Positions 27,236-37,783 are shown, numbered from the stretch's first letter. The stretch is 64,000 nt of DNA from Anaerolineae bacterium (GCA_016929775.1 JAFGIE010000216.1:25909-89908), one strand, 5' to 3'. Notes: generated from the letters alone by a model not told the origin. Made by a program: numbers and translations.

Positions 27236-28969
27236 ATGGACGTGGCGTACAGGCAGAGGAAGGTCGGACCGCCGTCGGAGGACGTGGTCCCGGCAGCGAT
27301 CGGCGACCTGCGCGAGTGGCGTGAGGAACTCGCTCGTGGTATGCTCATCGCCCTCCTGGCGATCGGCGGGTTCGTCGTGGCTGCCGGTTCTTACTATGCC
27401 TTCCTAAGCGGTCAGTCGTGGCTGATCCCGATCTATGTGGGCTTTTACGCAGTGGTTGTCGTGATGGTGCTCTGGCGGCGCGCGCCCTATGTGCTGAGGG
27501 CGGGGTTCTTGGTCTCAGCCGCCTACGGATTGGCGGTGCTCGAGTTCTTTGAGGACGGTCGCGGTGGCAGTGGGCGGGTGTTCCTGGTGATCGTTCCGTT
27601 CCTGGCTGCCCTGTTCTTTGGACGCCGGGTGGGCATCGTGGCTCTCGCCGTAAGCATAGCGACCATGATCGTGGTGGGCGCCGCCTTTTCCGTGGGCGTC
27701 GTGACCATACTCCCCCAACATGAGTCAGGCTCGAGCGACCCCGCTGCTTGGCTCAGCAACACGCTCGTCTCGCTGATGGTCGGACTGCTCGTGGTCGTAT
27801 CCCTGAACTACCTTCTCCCGCGCCTCGTCGCCGCACTGTCCCAGAGCCGTATGCTGCTGCAGGTCACCGAGGCACAGCGCGCGGGACTCGAGGAAGTGGT
27901 AGCGGCTCGGACACAGGGGCTGCGCGCAGTCAGCGATGTCGCGCGAGCCACCACAGCGGTGCTCGACCCGGACCTGCTTCTCCCGCAGGTCGTGGACCTG
28001 GTGCGCGATCGGTTTGGGCTCTATTACGTCGGGCTATTCCTGGTCGACGACGAACGAGCGTATGCCGTGTTGCGCGCGGGAACAGGGACGGCAGGCGCCC
28101 AGATGCTGGCGCAAGGGCACTGCCTCGAGGTGGGTGGAGAGTCGATGGTTGGGCGATGCGCTTTCACGGGCGTTGCGGATGTGCAGCTCGATGTCGGACA
28201 GGCGCCGGTCCGCTTTGACAACCCACTGTTGCCTGACACGCGATCGGAGCTGGCGCTGCCCCTGCTCGCACGCGAGCGGGTGATTGGCGTGCTGTCGGTC
28301 CAGAGCGACCAGGAGGCAGCGTTTGACGAGACCGACGTCGCGCTGCTACAGACGATGGCCGATCAGGTTGCGGTGGCGATTGACAACGCCCGCCTGTTTG
28401 CCGAGAACCAGGCTGCACTACGGGACCTGCAGACCGCGCAGCGTAGGTACACGGGCACAGCCTGGGGTCGGTTCCTGCACGAGACGCAGTACAAGGGATA
28501 CGACACGAGCGCGGAACACTTGACGCTTCCCGATGGCGCGATAGCTGCGGAGATCAGGGAAGCGGTGCAGCGTGGGCAAGCAACGGTACTGCCGGAGCCG
28601 GGTAGTACGTCGGAGCCACGCAAGTCCCGGGCAGGCAGCGCGGTGGTCGCACCGATCTTGGTCCGCGGGCAGGTGATCGGCGTGCTGGGGCTGCACGATC
28701 CAGTCGGCGACAGGACCTGGAACGAGGACGAGATCGCGCTCGTGGAGACCGTCGTGGAGCGGGTGGGCGCGGTTGCGGAGAACCTGCGTCTGCTGGACGA
28801 AGCGCAGCGTCGAGAGACAGATGCACGGGCGGTGCGGGATATCGCAGACCGGATGCGCCGCGCTCCGGACATGGATGCCCTGATCCGAGTGACCCTACAG
28901 GAAACCGCCTCAGCGATCGGCGTATCGGACGCCTTTCTGCAGCTCCGCACGCGGGAGGAGGATGTGTGA
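27236..28969 (+). CDS. Six-helix membrane GAF sensor
   Basis: A 577-aa protein. Residues 35-195 hold about six hydrophobic segments of the kind seen in MASE-like membrane sensors. A coiled coil (200-232), a complete GAF domain (about 236-388; FGLYYVGLFLV...FDNPLLPDTRSELALPL...AIDNARLF), the RRYTGTAWGRF linker with a partial GAF (403-510) and the shared tail (about 525-575) follow. There is no kinase, cyclase or DNA-binding output. The ATG at 27236 has a purine-rich site (GGGGGAGGGCGGG) upstream. The GAF ligand is unknown. Confidence 0.8.
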   Translation: MDVAYRQRKVGPPSEDVVPAAIGDLREWREELARGMLIALLAIGGFVVAAGSYYAFLSGQSWLIPIYVGFYAVVVVMVLWRRAPYVLRAGFLVSAAYGLAVLEFFEDGRGGSGRVFLVIVPFLAALFFGRRVGIVALAVSIATMIVVGAAFSVGVVTILPQHESGSSDPAAWLSNTLVSLMVGLLVVVSLNYLLPRLVAALSQSRMLLQVTEAQRAGLEEVVAARTQGLRAVSDVARATTAVLDPDLLLPQVVDLVRDRFGLYYVGLFLVDDERAYAVLRAGTGTAGAQMLAQGHCLEVGGESMVGRCAFTGVADVQLDVGQAPVRFDNPLLPDTRSELALPLLARERVIGVLSVQSDQEAAFDETDVALLQTMADQVAVAIDNARLFAENQAALRDLQTAQRRYTGTAWGRFLHETQYKGYDTSAEHLTLPDGAIAAEIREAVQRGQATVLPEPGSTSEPRKSRAGSAVVAPILVRGQVIGVLGLHDPVGDRTWNEDEIALVETVVERVGAVAENLRLLDEAQRRETDARAVRDIADRMRRAPDMDALIRVTLQETASAIGVSDAFLQLRTREEDV

Positions 28970-29069
28970 TGGGCGGGCGCGACGGGGTGGCGCGCACACG
29001 AACGGAACGCGGCCCTGCAGGCAAGACGTTTCGTCGCCAGAGCAGGGCACCACTGACAGCGAGGGAGTG

Positions 29070-30662
29070 ATGTCGAGGGAGCTGCCGAGTGAGGAGACAG
29101 GGTCTCGCCTGCCACCCTGGCGCCAGTTGGGTTGGCGTCTCGGTGCGAGCTATGTCTTCCTGGTGACGCTCGTCGTCGTGGTGATCGGCGCCGTCGGGCT
29201 GGCGGGCGCTGCAGGGCTGGTTGCCGAGGACTCGACGATCGAGGCGCTGCATGCGTGGATACGTCTGCGTACCCGGATCGTCATCGCTGGCGTCCTGTTG
29301 GTCGCCGCTGCTGCGGCGTCGGGCGCGCTCGTCGTCCTCCAGATCGGGAGACCGGTGCGCCAGTTGGCAGAGGCTGCACGCAGAGCGGCTGCTGGTGACC
29401 GCACGGCACGGGTTCCTGCCTTGGGACAGGCCGAGTTGGCAACCCTAGCTCAGGCTTTCAACGACATGGTGGCAACGTGGTCTGCGTTGGTCGACTCGCT
29501 CGAGCTGCAGGTGGACGAGCGCACGCGCGCGCTGAGCACAGCCGCCACAGTGTCTCGTGCGGCGAGCACGGAGCTCGACCCTGAAGTCCTCGTGCAGCGC
29601 GTGGTAACGCTCATTCAGGACCGCTTCGGCTTGTACTATGTCGGGCTCTTCCTCGTTGACGAGAGCGAGCGGTGGGCAGTCCTCCGGGCTGGTACGGGGA
29701 CGTTCGGAGAGGTGATGCTGCGCCAGGGACACCGGTTGCAGGTGGGCGGGCAATCCATGATCGGCCAATGCATCCAGGGCAACCGGCCCATCGTCGCGCT
29801 CGACGTGGGAGAGGCTGCCGTGCGCTTTGACAACCCGTTGCTGCCCGACACACGGTCCGAGTTGGCGCTGCCAGTGCGTTCGCGAGGAGGTGTGATCGGG
29901 GCTATGACCATCCAAAGCACCTCGCCTGCAGCCTTTGACCGGTCGTATGTCGACATCTTGCAGTCCATGGCTGACCAGGTGGGTGTGGCGATCGATAACG
30001 CGCGCTTGTTTGCCGAGGCCCAGTTCACTCTGCGGGAGCTGGAGGCAACGCAGCGGCGTTACCTCGGCGAGAGATGGTCAGGATACGTGTCGCAGCGGCA
30101 TGCGCAGGGCTACACGCTGACGCGGGGGCGCATTGCTCCGCTCGGGGATCGGGTCTTGCCAGAAGCGAGCCAGGCGATCGAGCTCCAGCAATCGCTCGTG
30201 TTTTCCCCTGCACCAGCCCGTGACGGCGAACAGAGCGGGGTAGCGGAAGGTACGCCCGGTAACGGCGCTTCGCTCGACGTCCGAGCCGAGCAGGAGCGCT
30301 CGGTCCTGGTCACGCCGATCACGGTGGGCGGGCAGCCGATCGGCGCGCTCGGCGTGCGCGGCGGTGAGGAGAGGGAGTGGAGCGCTGCGGATGTCGAGCT
30401 CGTGCGCGCGGTCGGCGCGCAGTTTGCCGAGGCAGCCGAGAACCTGCGGCTGATCGAGCAGATGGAGCGCGGGCAGGCGACGGAGCGCATGTCGCGCCGC
30501 GTCACTGAACAGATCCGGGCAGCGGTCAGCGTCGAAGACGCGGTGCGGCGTACGCTGGATGCTTTGGCGCAGACGCTGGGCGTCGACGATCTGGTGGTGC
30601 ACGTTGGCGCCGAGGATGTCGTGCGGTCCCGGCTCCCAGCCCAAGGAGACGGGGATGAGTAA
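29070..30662 (+). CDS. HAMP-GAF membrane sensor
   Basis: A 530-aa protein with two helices (about 26-50 and 69-91) and almost no outside loop, then HAMP (92-145), a short coiled coil, a full GAF domain (about 160-315) strongly similar to that of the preceding gene (FGLYYVGLFLVDE, FDNPLLPDTRSELALPV), the RRYLGERWSGY partial GAF and the shared tail. The ATG at 29070 has GAGGGAG just upstream. The 100-base gap after the previous gene is open in frame but lacks a good start. With no outside domain, it likely senses membrane or cytoplasmic signals. Confidence 0.8.
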   Translation: MSRELPSEETGSRLPPWRQLGWRLGASYVFLVTLVVVVIGAVGLAGAAGLVAEDSTIEALHAWIRLRTRIVIAGVLLVAAAAASGALVVLQIGRPVRQLAEAARRAAAGDRTARVPALGQAELATLAQAFNDMVATWSALVDSLELQVDERTRALSTAATVSRAASTELDPEVLVQRVVTLIQDRFGLYYVGLFLVDESERWAVLRAGTGTFGEVMLRQGHRLQVGGQSMIGQCIQGNRPIVALDVGEAAVRFDNPLLPDTRSELALPVRSRGGVIGAMTIQSTSPAAFDRSYVDILQSMADQVGVAIDNARLFAEAQFTLRELEATQRRYLGERWSGYVSQRHAQGYTLTRGRIAPLGDRVLPEASQAIELQQSLVFSPAPARDGEQSGVAEGTPGNGASLDVRAEQERSVLVTPITVGGQPIGALGVRGGEEREWSAADVELVRAVGAQFAEAAENLRLIEQMERGQATERMSRRVTEQIRAAVSVEDAVRRTLDALAQTLGVDDLVVHVGAEDVVRSRLPAQGDGDE

Positions 30663-32043
30663 CGGAGGCGGTGCGCGGATGGCGGCGGCTGAGCCGAGCC
30701 AGGACCAGGTTCGCGTGTTCCGCTTGACTGTCGGGCCATCGATCATCGGGGCGATGGGCGTGCTGTTGATCTGCGCTGTGCTGGGCATTGTCGGATCATC
30801 CACTCCCCTCTGGGTGCTTGGATTGCCGGTCGGTGGGTTCAGCCTTGGCAGCCTGGCAGCGTTTTGGCTGAGTCGGCGGGGCAAGCATTGGGCTGCAGTG
30901 CTGCTGTACCTGGCAGCCCTGGCAGGTGCGCTTTTCGTGGTGGTTCACCTAGTGAACGGGAGCACCGGTCCATTTGCGGTCGCGCTGGTATCGATCCCGA
31001 TCCTCGCTAGCCTGCTTGCGGGAGGGCGGGCGGCATTCTGGACGGCGGTGCTCACGATCGTGCTCCACGTCGGTCTATTCGGGCTCGAGCACTGGGATGT
31101 GCTCCCTACGCGGGCTGTCCTGGGCCCGGCTCTTCCCTGGGCTGACCTGGCGATGCTCGTGGCTTTGGTCATCGCGATAGCGTCGGTCGTATCCACTTCC
31201 GCGGAGCAGGTGCGCCGCAACCTGGCGCTGGCGCGGGAGCGCGGTTCTCAGCTCGCCGCCGCGGTGCAGCGCGCCGAGATGGCGGCGCAGGCAGAGAGCG
31301 AGGCGCGGGGCCACGAAGAGACAGTCACCCGTCAGCTGCAGTGGGCGGTGCAGCGGTTCGTGACGTTCCTGGAGCGTGTGTCCGCAGGCGATTATGAAGC
31401 ACGTCTCTCGACGGAGGGTCTGACCGGTGGGGAACCGGGGATGGATGAGTTGCGGCGGCTCGGGGCCTACCTGAATGCCACGGTCGAGACACTGACCAAT
31501 GCCCTGACGGAGATGCGAGTCCTCCAGGACCGGTACGCGCGAGAGGCGTGGGCAGCGTTCACGCGCTCTGGGCGTGTGCCGATCACCCTCCGCTACCAGG
31601 ACGGACGCGTGCGGCCCGAGCCGGAGGGTTGGCTGCCGGTGATGTCGCGCACAGTCGAGGCAAAGGCGCCGGTGGCTGCGGAGAGCGAACTCGGCGTGCC
31701 GATCATGCTGGGAGGCGAGTTGATCGGCGTGCTCGGCGCGCGGCATGGGCCGGGGCCCGACGGAAGGGCGATGGGTTGGAGCGAAGAGGAGCGGACTGTC
31801 ATCGAGGCAGCGGTGGGCCAGCTGTCGCAGACCCTGGAGGCTCTCCGCCTGCTCGATACGATGCAGCGGAGTGCATCACGTGAGCAGCTTGCCCTGCGGA
31901 TCTCGGAGCGCGTCCGTGGGGCAATGGACATCGAAGAGATCCTCCGTGTCGTCTCGCATGCGTTGGGTCGCGAGCTTGGCGCGTCGGAGGTTGTGGTGCG
32001 CTTGGGGACGGAGAGAAGCCTCCTCGAGGGGGAGCGTCCGTGA
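30655..32043 (+). CDS. Membrane sensor with partial GAF, lacking the full GAF domain
   Basis: A 462-aa protein with six hydrophobic segments (about 25-180), a coiled coil (185-230), a HAMP-like linker (LERVSAGDYEARL..., about 235-300), then directly the partial GAF starting at DRYAREAWAAF (about 302-410) and the shared tail (REQLALRISERVRGAMDIEEIL...). It is the array member without a complete first GAF domain. Its ATG at 30655 overlaps the preceding stop by eight bases, with AAGGAG upstream, so translation is coupled. Confidence 0.75.
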   Translation: MSNGGGARMAAAEPSQDQVRVFRLTVGPSIIGAMGVLLICAVLGIVGSSTPLWVLGLPVGGFSLGSLAAFWLSRRGKHWAAVLLYLAALAGALFVVVHLVNGSTGPFAVALVSIPILASLLAGGRAAFWTAVLTIVLHVGLFGLEHWDVLPTRAVLGPALPWADLAMLVALVIAIASVVSTSAEQVRRNLALARERGSQLAAAVQRAEMAAQAESEARGHEETVTRQLQWAVQRFVTFLERVSAGDYEARLSTEGLTGGEPGMDELRRLGAYLNATVETLTNALTEMRVLQDRYAREAWAAFTRSGRVPITLRYQDGRVRPEPEGWLPVMSRTVEAKAPVAAESELGVPIMLGGELIGVLGARHGPGPDGRAMGWSEEERTVIEAAVGQLSQTLEALRLLDTMQRSASREQLALRISERVRGAMDIEEILRVVSHALGRELGASEVVVRLGTERSLLEGERP

Positions 32044-32085
32044 TGCCGGTCTCCCCAGGGGTCCTGTGTAGCGCAAGGAGTGGCA

Positions 32086-33756
32086 ATGGCGTCCTGGCTG
32101 GAACGTCTGCTCGGTAGTCCAGCGTCCCCCGAGGACTGGTCCCAGGGATCCTCTAGGTCGTTGTACGGGCTGCCCATCGCGCTGCTCGTGAGCGGGCTCG
32201 CGTTCGCTGTGCTTGCCCTGCTGGCTGTCCCGGCGGCGGCGGGGATGGCGTTAGGTGCAGGGCTGCTTGCCGTCGCTGGAGCGCTGGTCACGTGGCCAGC
32301 GTTGCGCCACGGTCCTCCACGGCGCGCCGGTTGGTGGTTCGTCCTGACAGCCGTCGTGGCACTCTCGGCGGCGATCGCCTCTTCGGGGGGACTGGGCAGC
32401 GGGGCGACGAGTGGCTATCTTGTGCTGGTCGTGGTTGCGGGGATGCTGAATGGCTGGCTCGGTGCAGGGATAGGATGCTTGCTCTGTGCCACGTCTGCGG
32501 CAGGTCTGTTCGTCGCCCAGCGTGGGGGATTGCTCGACGCGCCGTCGAGCGGTGTGACAGGAGCGGATCTGGTCGCCCTGATCGGCGCGATGGTGGCGAC
32601 TGCTGGGGTGGTTATCATTGACCGACGCAAGGCGCGCAGCCGCGCGCAGGAGGCGCAGCGGTCAGCGGACAGGGTCGGCGCCGAGGCAGCGTCGCTGCGC
32701 ACGCTCACTGCCGGGCTCAGGCGGCGTGTGCTGCTTCAAGATGCTGCAGCTGCGGTGTCGTCGCGAGTCGCGTCGATGGCGGACCCGATCGCACTGGCAG
32801 AAAGCGCAGCCGGTCTGGTCCGCCAAGAGTTCGGGCTGTCAGGGTCTGAGCTGTACCTCTCGGAAAGCTTGTGGGAGGGGGATGAGGGGAGCAGCACGGG
32901 GCAGAGGACGGCGTCCGCCGCCAGACCGGCGTGGGAAGAACTGGCAATGCTGTGCGTGGTGAGCGGCGTTCCGCGGTTGGCAGGGCAAGCCGAGCTGTCC
33001 AAGTTGCGAGCGGAGGGCATCCAGGCAGCCCTGGCGGTTCCACTCAGCGCTGACGGCGCTGTCCTCGGCGCGCTGGTGGCGTATAGCGACGAGGCAACGT
33101 TCTTTGGTGAGGAGCACATAGCTGCGCTCCAGGTGGCAGCGGACGCGATCGGCACAGCGTTGTCCAATGCCCGCGAGTACCGACGCGCGCGGGAGAGTGC
33201 AGCGCTGTCGGAGCGCGTGATGCGCAGGTACGTGCAAGAGTCGTGGGATAGGCTCGTGGAGGCGGAACCCCAGGTCACTGCGTACCGCTACCTGTCCGAC
33301 CGGGTGGCGCCCGTGCCTGCACCGACGTGGCTGCCGGGAATGCGTGATGCGGTGCGTCAACGGCAGATGGTGGTGCGCGATGAGGGGACGGGCGGCGTTG
33401 CCCTTGCGCTGCCGCTGGTCCAGAACGAGGTTGTGATCGGGGCAATTGGTCTCCGGCGTCCGGCAGGCGGTAGGTGGGATGAGGACGAACAGCTCCTGGT
33501 GCGCACGGTCGTAGAGCAGATGACGCAAGCACTGGAGAACCGCCGTCTGTTCGAGGCTGCGCGCACCCGCGCGCAACGGGAGGCGCTCATCCGGCGGACG
33601 ACGGAGCGCATACGGACGCAGCCCGACCTCGACGCAGCGCTCCTGGCGGCGGCGGAAGAGATGCGGCGGATCGTGGGCGCTTCGCAAGTGTCCATCCGTC
33701 TGGGGAGGGCGGAGGACCTCGGCGAAGGCGGAGCAGACGCCGTTTCGGAGGCCTAG
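32086..33756 (+). CDS. Six-helix membrane GAF sensor
   Basis: A 556-aa protein: six or so helices (about 28-180), a coiled coil, a divergent GAF (about 215-365; the FDNPLLPDTRSE-type loop is replaced by a shorter one), the RRYVQESWDRL partial GAF (about 385-490) and the shared tail (RTQPDLDAALLAAAEEMRRIVGASQVSIRLG). The ATG at 32086 has AAGGAG six bases before it; a GTG at 32080 is less likely. Its domain order matches its neighbours but its sequence differs from theirs, as expected for a different input. Confidence 0.78.
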   Translation: MASWLERLLGSPASPEDWSQGSSRSLYGLPIALLVSGLAFAVLALLAVPAAAGMALGAGLLAVAGALVTWPALRHGPPRRAGWWFVLTAVVALSAAIASSGGLGSGATSGYLVLVVVAGMLNGWLGAGIGCLLCATSAAGLFVAQRGGLLDAPSSGVTGADLVALIGAMVATAGVVIIDRRKARSRAQEAQRSADRVGAEAASLRTLTAGLRRRVLLQDAAAAVSSRVASMADPIALAESAAGLVRQEFGLSGSELYLSESLWEGDEGSSTGQRTASAARPAWEELAMLCVVSGVPRLAGQAELSKLRAEGIQAALAVPLSADGAVLGALVAYSDEATFFGEEHIAALQVAADAIGTALSNAREYRRARESAALSERVMRRYVQESWDRLVEAEPQVTAYRYLSDRVAPVPAPTWLPGMRDAVRQRQMVVRDEGTGGVALALPLVQNEVVIGAIGLRRPAGGRWDEDEQLLVRTVVEQMTQALENRRLFEAARTRAQREALIRRTTERIRTQPDLDAALLAAAEEMRRIVGASQVSIRLGRAEDLGEGGADAVSEA

Positions 33757-33852
33757 GGGGCGGTCAGGGACTAGGCCGATGCGCGGCACTGCAGCGGCGT
33801 GCTGTACGCATGCTGCGATGCCCCGGTCGGCGGTACGGGCAAGAGGACGCTG

Positions 33853-34884
33853 ATGGCGGATACAGAAGACGATTACAGGAGCCAGGTCGAAGCCGCGGAG
33901 CGCTTGCTGGTGGCTGTACTAGAGGGGGCAGTAGAGGACAGGAGCACGAGCGGCGGGGTGCCCGACGATCCCCATGCGCCGCTACCGCGCCTGACCGAGG
34001 CCATACGTGGCGCGGTGAAGCGTCTCCAGGAGGCACGGGCAGAGTGCGCGCGGCTCCAGGCGGAGCTGGCAGCGGTCCGCCACGGGCCTGCTGTCGCCCC
34101 ACCTGGCAATGGTACCCGTGCGGAGCATTCGGCGGACGCCGAGCCTGCCGCAGGCGGAGCAGGCGCTCGGGTTGGCGCGCGCGAGAGCGCTGTCGAGTTT
34201 CAGGTGCTGTATGAGTTGGGTCGTTCTCTCTCCGCCCAGTTGAGCTTGGCGGACGTCATGCGCGAGACCTTCGAAGGGGTGTCGCGGTTGGTTGACGCCT
34301 CGAACTTTTACATTGGTCTCCTGAACCGAGAGCGCAACCAGGTCGACATCTCGCTAAACGTGACCGAGTCGGTCGTTGACCAACACATCACGGTTATCGG
34401 CGCGGACGAGGGGCTGACCGGCTATGTCCTGCGCACCGGCGAGAGCTTGCTGGTTGGCGAGGACGTCGTCGGCTGGCTGGCAGCGCATGGGATCGAGGCT
34501 GTCGGTGATCCGGCGCAGTGCTGGCTCGGCGTGCCGCTCATCGTTGGGGATGAGGTCCAGGGAATCATGGCTGTCCAAGACTATCGCACGCCGCACGCGT
34601 TCACCGAGGCGCACCGTGATGTGCTGGATGCGATCGCGTCGCAGGCGTCGATTGCCATACAGAACGCACGCCTCTTTGCCCAGATCGAGCGCCGCGCCCG
34701 CTACGAGCAGGCGCTGCGAGAACTGACGGCACGCGTGCGAGGGGCGACGGATCCGGATGCCATCCTTCGTACGGCGGTGCAGGCGCTGGGTACCACGCTG
34801 GGCAGACGCACCTTTGTGCACCTCGGGGAACCGGACGCATCCACACGGCAGGACGCACGCGCGGATGCCAGGGGAGATGAGTAG
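33853..34884 (+). CDS. Soluble GAF sensor
   Basis: A 343-aa protein without membrane segments: a short helical or coiled N-terminus (about 55-90), a low-complexity Ala/Gly-rich linker, one GAF domain (about 120-285; YELGRSLSAQLSLADVM, NFYIGLLNRERNQVDI, LGVPLIVGDEVQGIMAVQDY, IQNARLF) and the shared tail (ARVRGATDPDAILRTAVQALGTTLGRRTFVHLG). It is the only short soluble member and lacks the REAW module. It could be a diffusible or adaptor-like partner. The ATG at 33853 follows an AGAGGA site. Confidence 0.78.
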   Translation: MADTEDDYRSQVEAAERLLVAVLEGAVEDRSTSGGVPDDPHAPLPRLTEAIRGAVKRLQEARAECARLQAELAAVRHGPAVAPPGNGTRAEHSADAEPAAGGAGARVGARESAVEFQVLYELGRSLSAQLSLADVMRETFEGVSRLVDASNFYIGLLNRERNQVDISLNVTESVVDQHITVIGADEGLTGYVLRTGESLLVGEDVVGWLAAHGIEAVGDPAQCWLGVPLIVGDEVQGIMAVQDYRTPHAFTEAHRDVLDAIASQASIAIQNARLFAQIERRARYEQALRELTARVRGATDPDAILRTAVQALGTTLGRRTFVHLGEPDASTRQDARADARGDE

Positions 34885-37783
34885 GATGCGCGCACTCGCG
34901 TCGGCGATCGGTGAGCGGTTCGATACATACGCTGCCCAGCTTGCAGCGCGCTTTCTCGACAGCGCGGCGAGACTGTACGCGTCGCAAGCGGACGCGCGGG
35001 CGGGCGCCACGCGGTGGCTGTCTGGCGTTATCGCCTCTCTGGAGCGTGGCGATACAGCCACATTCCAGGCGCTGGCTCGGGAACGGGCGGTGACGCTTAC
35101 CGGCGATGGTGTGTCAGCGCTCAGCGTGCTCGCGGAGCTGCACGAGCTGGAGGGCCTGCTGCGGCCTCTCGCGGTAGACGCCGAGGCCACGCGCTTCGTG
35201 TGGGCCATGATTGGGGATGCGCGGGAGCCTGTGTTGCGGCTCGTTTCCGAAGGCGCGCACGCTGGCTTGGCAATTGCTCACGACGTCTCTGCCCGCGCAG
35301 AAGCCGAACGGGAGCGGACACGGCAGTACGAACGGCGCGCCGAGCAGGTGCGTGCGGTGGCAGAGATCTCGCAAGAGCTGTCGGCCGTGCGCGGATTGGA
35401 CGAGCTTCTGCGGCAAGTTGTCACCCTGATCAAGGAGCGGTTCGGGTACTATCACGTCCAGATCTTTCGCTACGAGCCGGCGCTGGACGCGGTGGTGCTC
35501 GTCTGCGGATACGGGTCCGTGGGCCGACGCATGCTCGATCAGGGGCACAGCCTGCCGATGAGGCGGGGCGTGGTGGGAACGGCGGCGGCGACGCGGACCT
35601 CCGTGCTCGCCCCGGATAGTGCACAGGCGCCAGGTTGGCTGCCGAACCCGCACCTGCCGGCGACCCGAGGTGAACTTGCCGTGCCGATCCTGATGCACGA
35701 CCGCGTCCTGGGGATCATCGATGTGCAGAGCGACGTCGTCGGTGCGCTGGATGACGATGACCGCCTGCTCCTCGAGGCGATCGGCGGTCCGATCGCGCTC
35801 GCGATCCAGGCGACCGAGCTACGCGAAGAGATGGAGGCGAGCATCCGCGAGCTCCGATCACTGCAGCGCGCTGCCAGTGCGGAAGGATGGCTGCGCTTCC
35901 AGGAGGCGGGGGGTGTACCCGAAGGCTATGCGTTCGACCGGCTTGCCGTCCGCCCTGTCGCCGGCGCCACATCCACGGTCGCGGGACCGCAGCGTGCGCT
36001 CGCTGAGCCAACGGCAGAGGCGAGTCGCAATAGGGACAGGGAGAGGGTTGGCGTCGAGATCGCGGACATCGAGATGAACGAAGAGCGTATCGGCGTCCTG
36101 GGAGTCTATGAGGAACCGAGCCATCCGCTCTCAGCGGATGACGTTCAGCTCGTGCGGATGGCAGCGGAGCAGGTTGCGGCTGCGCTTGAGAACGCGCGCT
36201 TGGCACAGACCACGCGCGAGGCGCTCACAGAAGCACGCGTGCTGTACCGTTTTGGTGAGTTGGTCAGCGGTGAGCTGGACGTGCGCCCGATCCTCGATTC
36301 CGTGTCGCGGGCACTGGTCGACGAGTTGGGCTATGTGGGTGCATACCTTGCTGTGATTGCCTCTGACGGCGATGAGGTCGAGGAGGCCTCCGCGGTAGGC
36401 ATAGCGCCGGCGTCGCGGACGATCACGCGGTTGGCGTTGGCTGCACGGCAACCGCTCGTGCTGAACGACGTCGGGCAGGATGAGCGCTTGGCTGATGAGC
36501 GTGCCTCCTGGGCTGGACTCGAGCGCGCCGCAGCGGTGCCGGTGCGCGCCGCGGACCGGGCGATCGGGGTGCTGGCGGTCGGGCGATCTCGCGATCAGCC
36601 CGCAATCGGGGAACGCGATGTGCGCGTGCTCGAGGCGATCGCCATCCAGGTGGGCAACGCCATTCAGCGCGCACGCCTCCTTGAGCGCACCCAGGAGGCG
36701 CTCGCTGCCGCCGATGCCGCGACTCGCCGATACCTGAGAGATGCATGGGATGCGTTCCTCTCGGAACGCCCATCCCAGGCGCGAGAGTACACTGTGGGAT
36801 CGGGCAGCGCGGCTGTCAGAGATCGTGCATGGACGAGCGATATGCGCGAGGCGCTCCTGCGCACAGAACCCGTGACGGTCGAGGAAGCGTGGGGTGCGTC
36901 ACTTGCTATGCCGCTCTCGGTGCGCGGTGAGGTGATCGGCGTGGTACGCCTGGAGCGCGAGGGACCGGGTGAGGTCTGGACACCCCGTGAGAGGGAGACG
37001 ATCCAGTCGCTGCTCGAGCAGATCGGCGAGAGCATCGAGAGTGAGCGCCAATTTGCACAAACCCAGATGACACTCGCAGAGACGGAGCGGATGTACCAGG
37101 CGAGCCAGCAGATTGGCGCGGCGAGCGACGAAAGTGAGGTCGCGCAAGCCCTGGTCGATACTGCGCGGAGCATGGCGGCGGATCAGGTGCTCGTCTTCCT
37201 GTTTGACCGCCCAGTCGCAGAGGGCGCGCCTGAAGTTCAGCGCCTGGTTGCCTTCTGGGACCGCGATGGCGTCCCCGCTCCTGTGCCGATGGGTCGACGC
37301 CTGGAAACGGGGGCATACCCGCTAGTTGGCATGCTGTCGAGCGGGGAGACGATGACGGTTGCCGACGTGACTGTCGATCAGCGCCTTGCGAGCGAGGTGC
37401 GCGCGCTGCTGCAGGCATCGCATGCCGCTGCCTTCGTAGCCACCCCGCTCACTGCGGGCGGTGAGTGGTTCGGCTACTCGGTGGTTCTCCTACGGACAGC
37501 CCGCAGCCTGACCGCGGGCGAGATGCGCATCTACGAGTCGGTGCATGACCAGGCAGCAACCGCTCTGCGTAGCGCGTGGCTCTATCGTCAGGCGCAGGAC
37601 CGCGCACGTCGTGAGCAGCTGATCCGCGAGATCACGTCCAGAATGCGCGCCACGCCCGACCTGGATACGATCCTGAACACGGCTGTTGAGGAGCTGGGAA
37701 AAGCGCTGGGTGTGTCGCGTGCTTTTGTGCGCCTGGGCACCAAGCCCGCCGCCCCTTCGGCGGAGGCGGGCGAAGAGCAGTAG
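34877..37783 (+). CDS. Large soluble multi-GAF protein
   Basis: A 968-aa protein with no membrane segment. Residues 1-140 are all helical and may resemble an RsbRD-type or other four-helix sensor (uncertain). GAF 1 covers about 160-312, a partial GAF 330-442, GAF 3 455-600, a second REAW-type partial GAF (RRYLRDAWDAF) 617-725, GAF 5 about 740-902, and the shared tail 912-955. There is no catalytic output. With five GAF or GAF-like units it could be a scaffold or signal integrator. The start is uncertain between ATG 34877, which overlaps the previous stop by eight bases, and ATG 34886; the difference is three residues. Confidence 0.78.
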   Translation: MSRMRALASAIGERFDTYAAQLAARFLDSAARLYASQADARAGATRWLSGVIASLERGDTATFQALARERAVTLTGDGVSALSVLAELHELEGLLRPLAVDAEATRFVWAMIGDAREPVLRLVSEGAHAGLAIAHDVSARAEAERERTRQYERRAEQVRAVAEISQELSAVRGLDELLRQVVTLIKERFGYYHVQIFRYEPALDAVVLVCGYGSVGRRMLDQGHSLPMRRGVVGTAAATRTSVLAPDSAQAPGWLPNPHLPATRGELAVPILMHDRVLGIIDVQSDVVGALDDDDRLLLEAIGGPIALAIQATELREEMEASIRELRSLQRAASAEGWLRFQEAGGVPEGYAFDRLAVRPVAGATSTVAGPQRALAEPTAEASRNRDRERVGVEIADIEMNEERIGVLGVYEEPSHPLSADDVQLVRMAAEQVAAALENARLAQTTREALTEARVLYRFGELVSGELDVRPILDSVSRALVDELGYVGAYLAVIASDGDEVEEASAVGIAPASRTITRLALAARQPLVLNDVGQDERLADERASWAGLERAAAVPVRAADRAIGVLAVGRSRDQPAIGERDVRVLEAIAIQVGNAIQRARLLERTQEALAAADAATRRYLRDAWDAFLSERPSQAREYTVGSGSAAVRDRAWTSDMREALLRTEPVTVEEAWGASLAMPLSVRGEVIGVVRLEREGPGEVWTPRERETIQSLLEQIGESIESERQFAQTQMTLAETERMYQASQQIGAASDESEVAQALVDTARSMAADQVLVFLFDRPVAEGAPEVQRLVAFWDRDGVPAPVPMGRRLETGAYPLVGMLSSGETMTVADVTVDQRLASEVRALLQASHAAAFVATPLTAGGEWFGYSVVLLRTARSLTAGEMRIYESVHDQAATALRSAWLYRQAQDRARREQLIREITSRMRATPDLDTILNTAVEELGKALGVSRAFVRLGTKPAAPSAEAGEEQ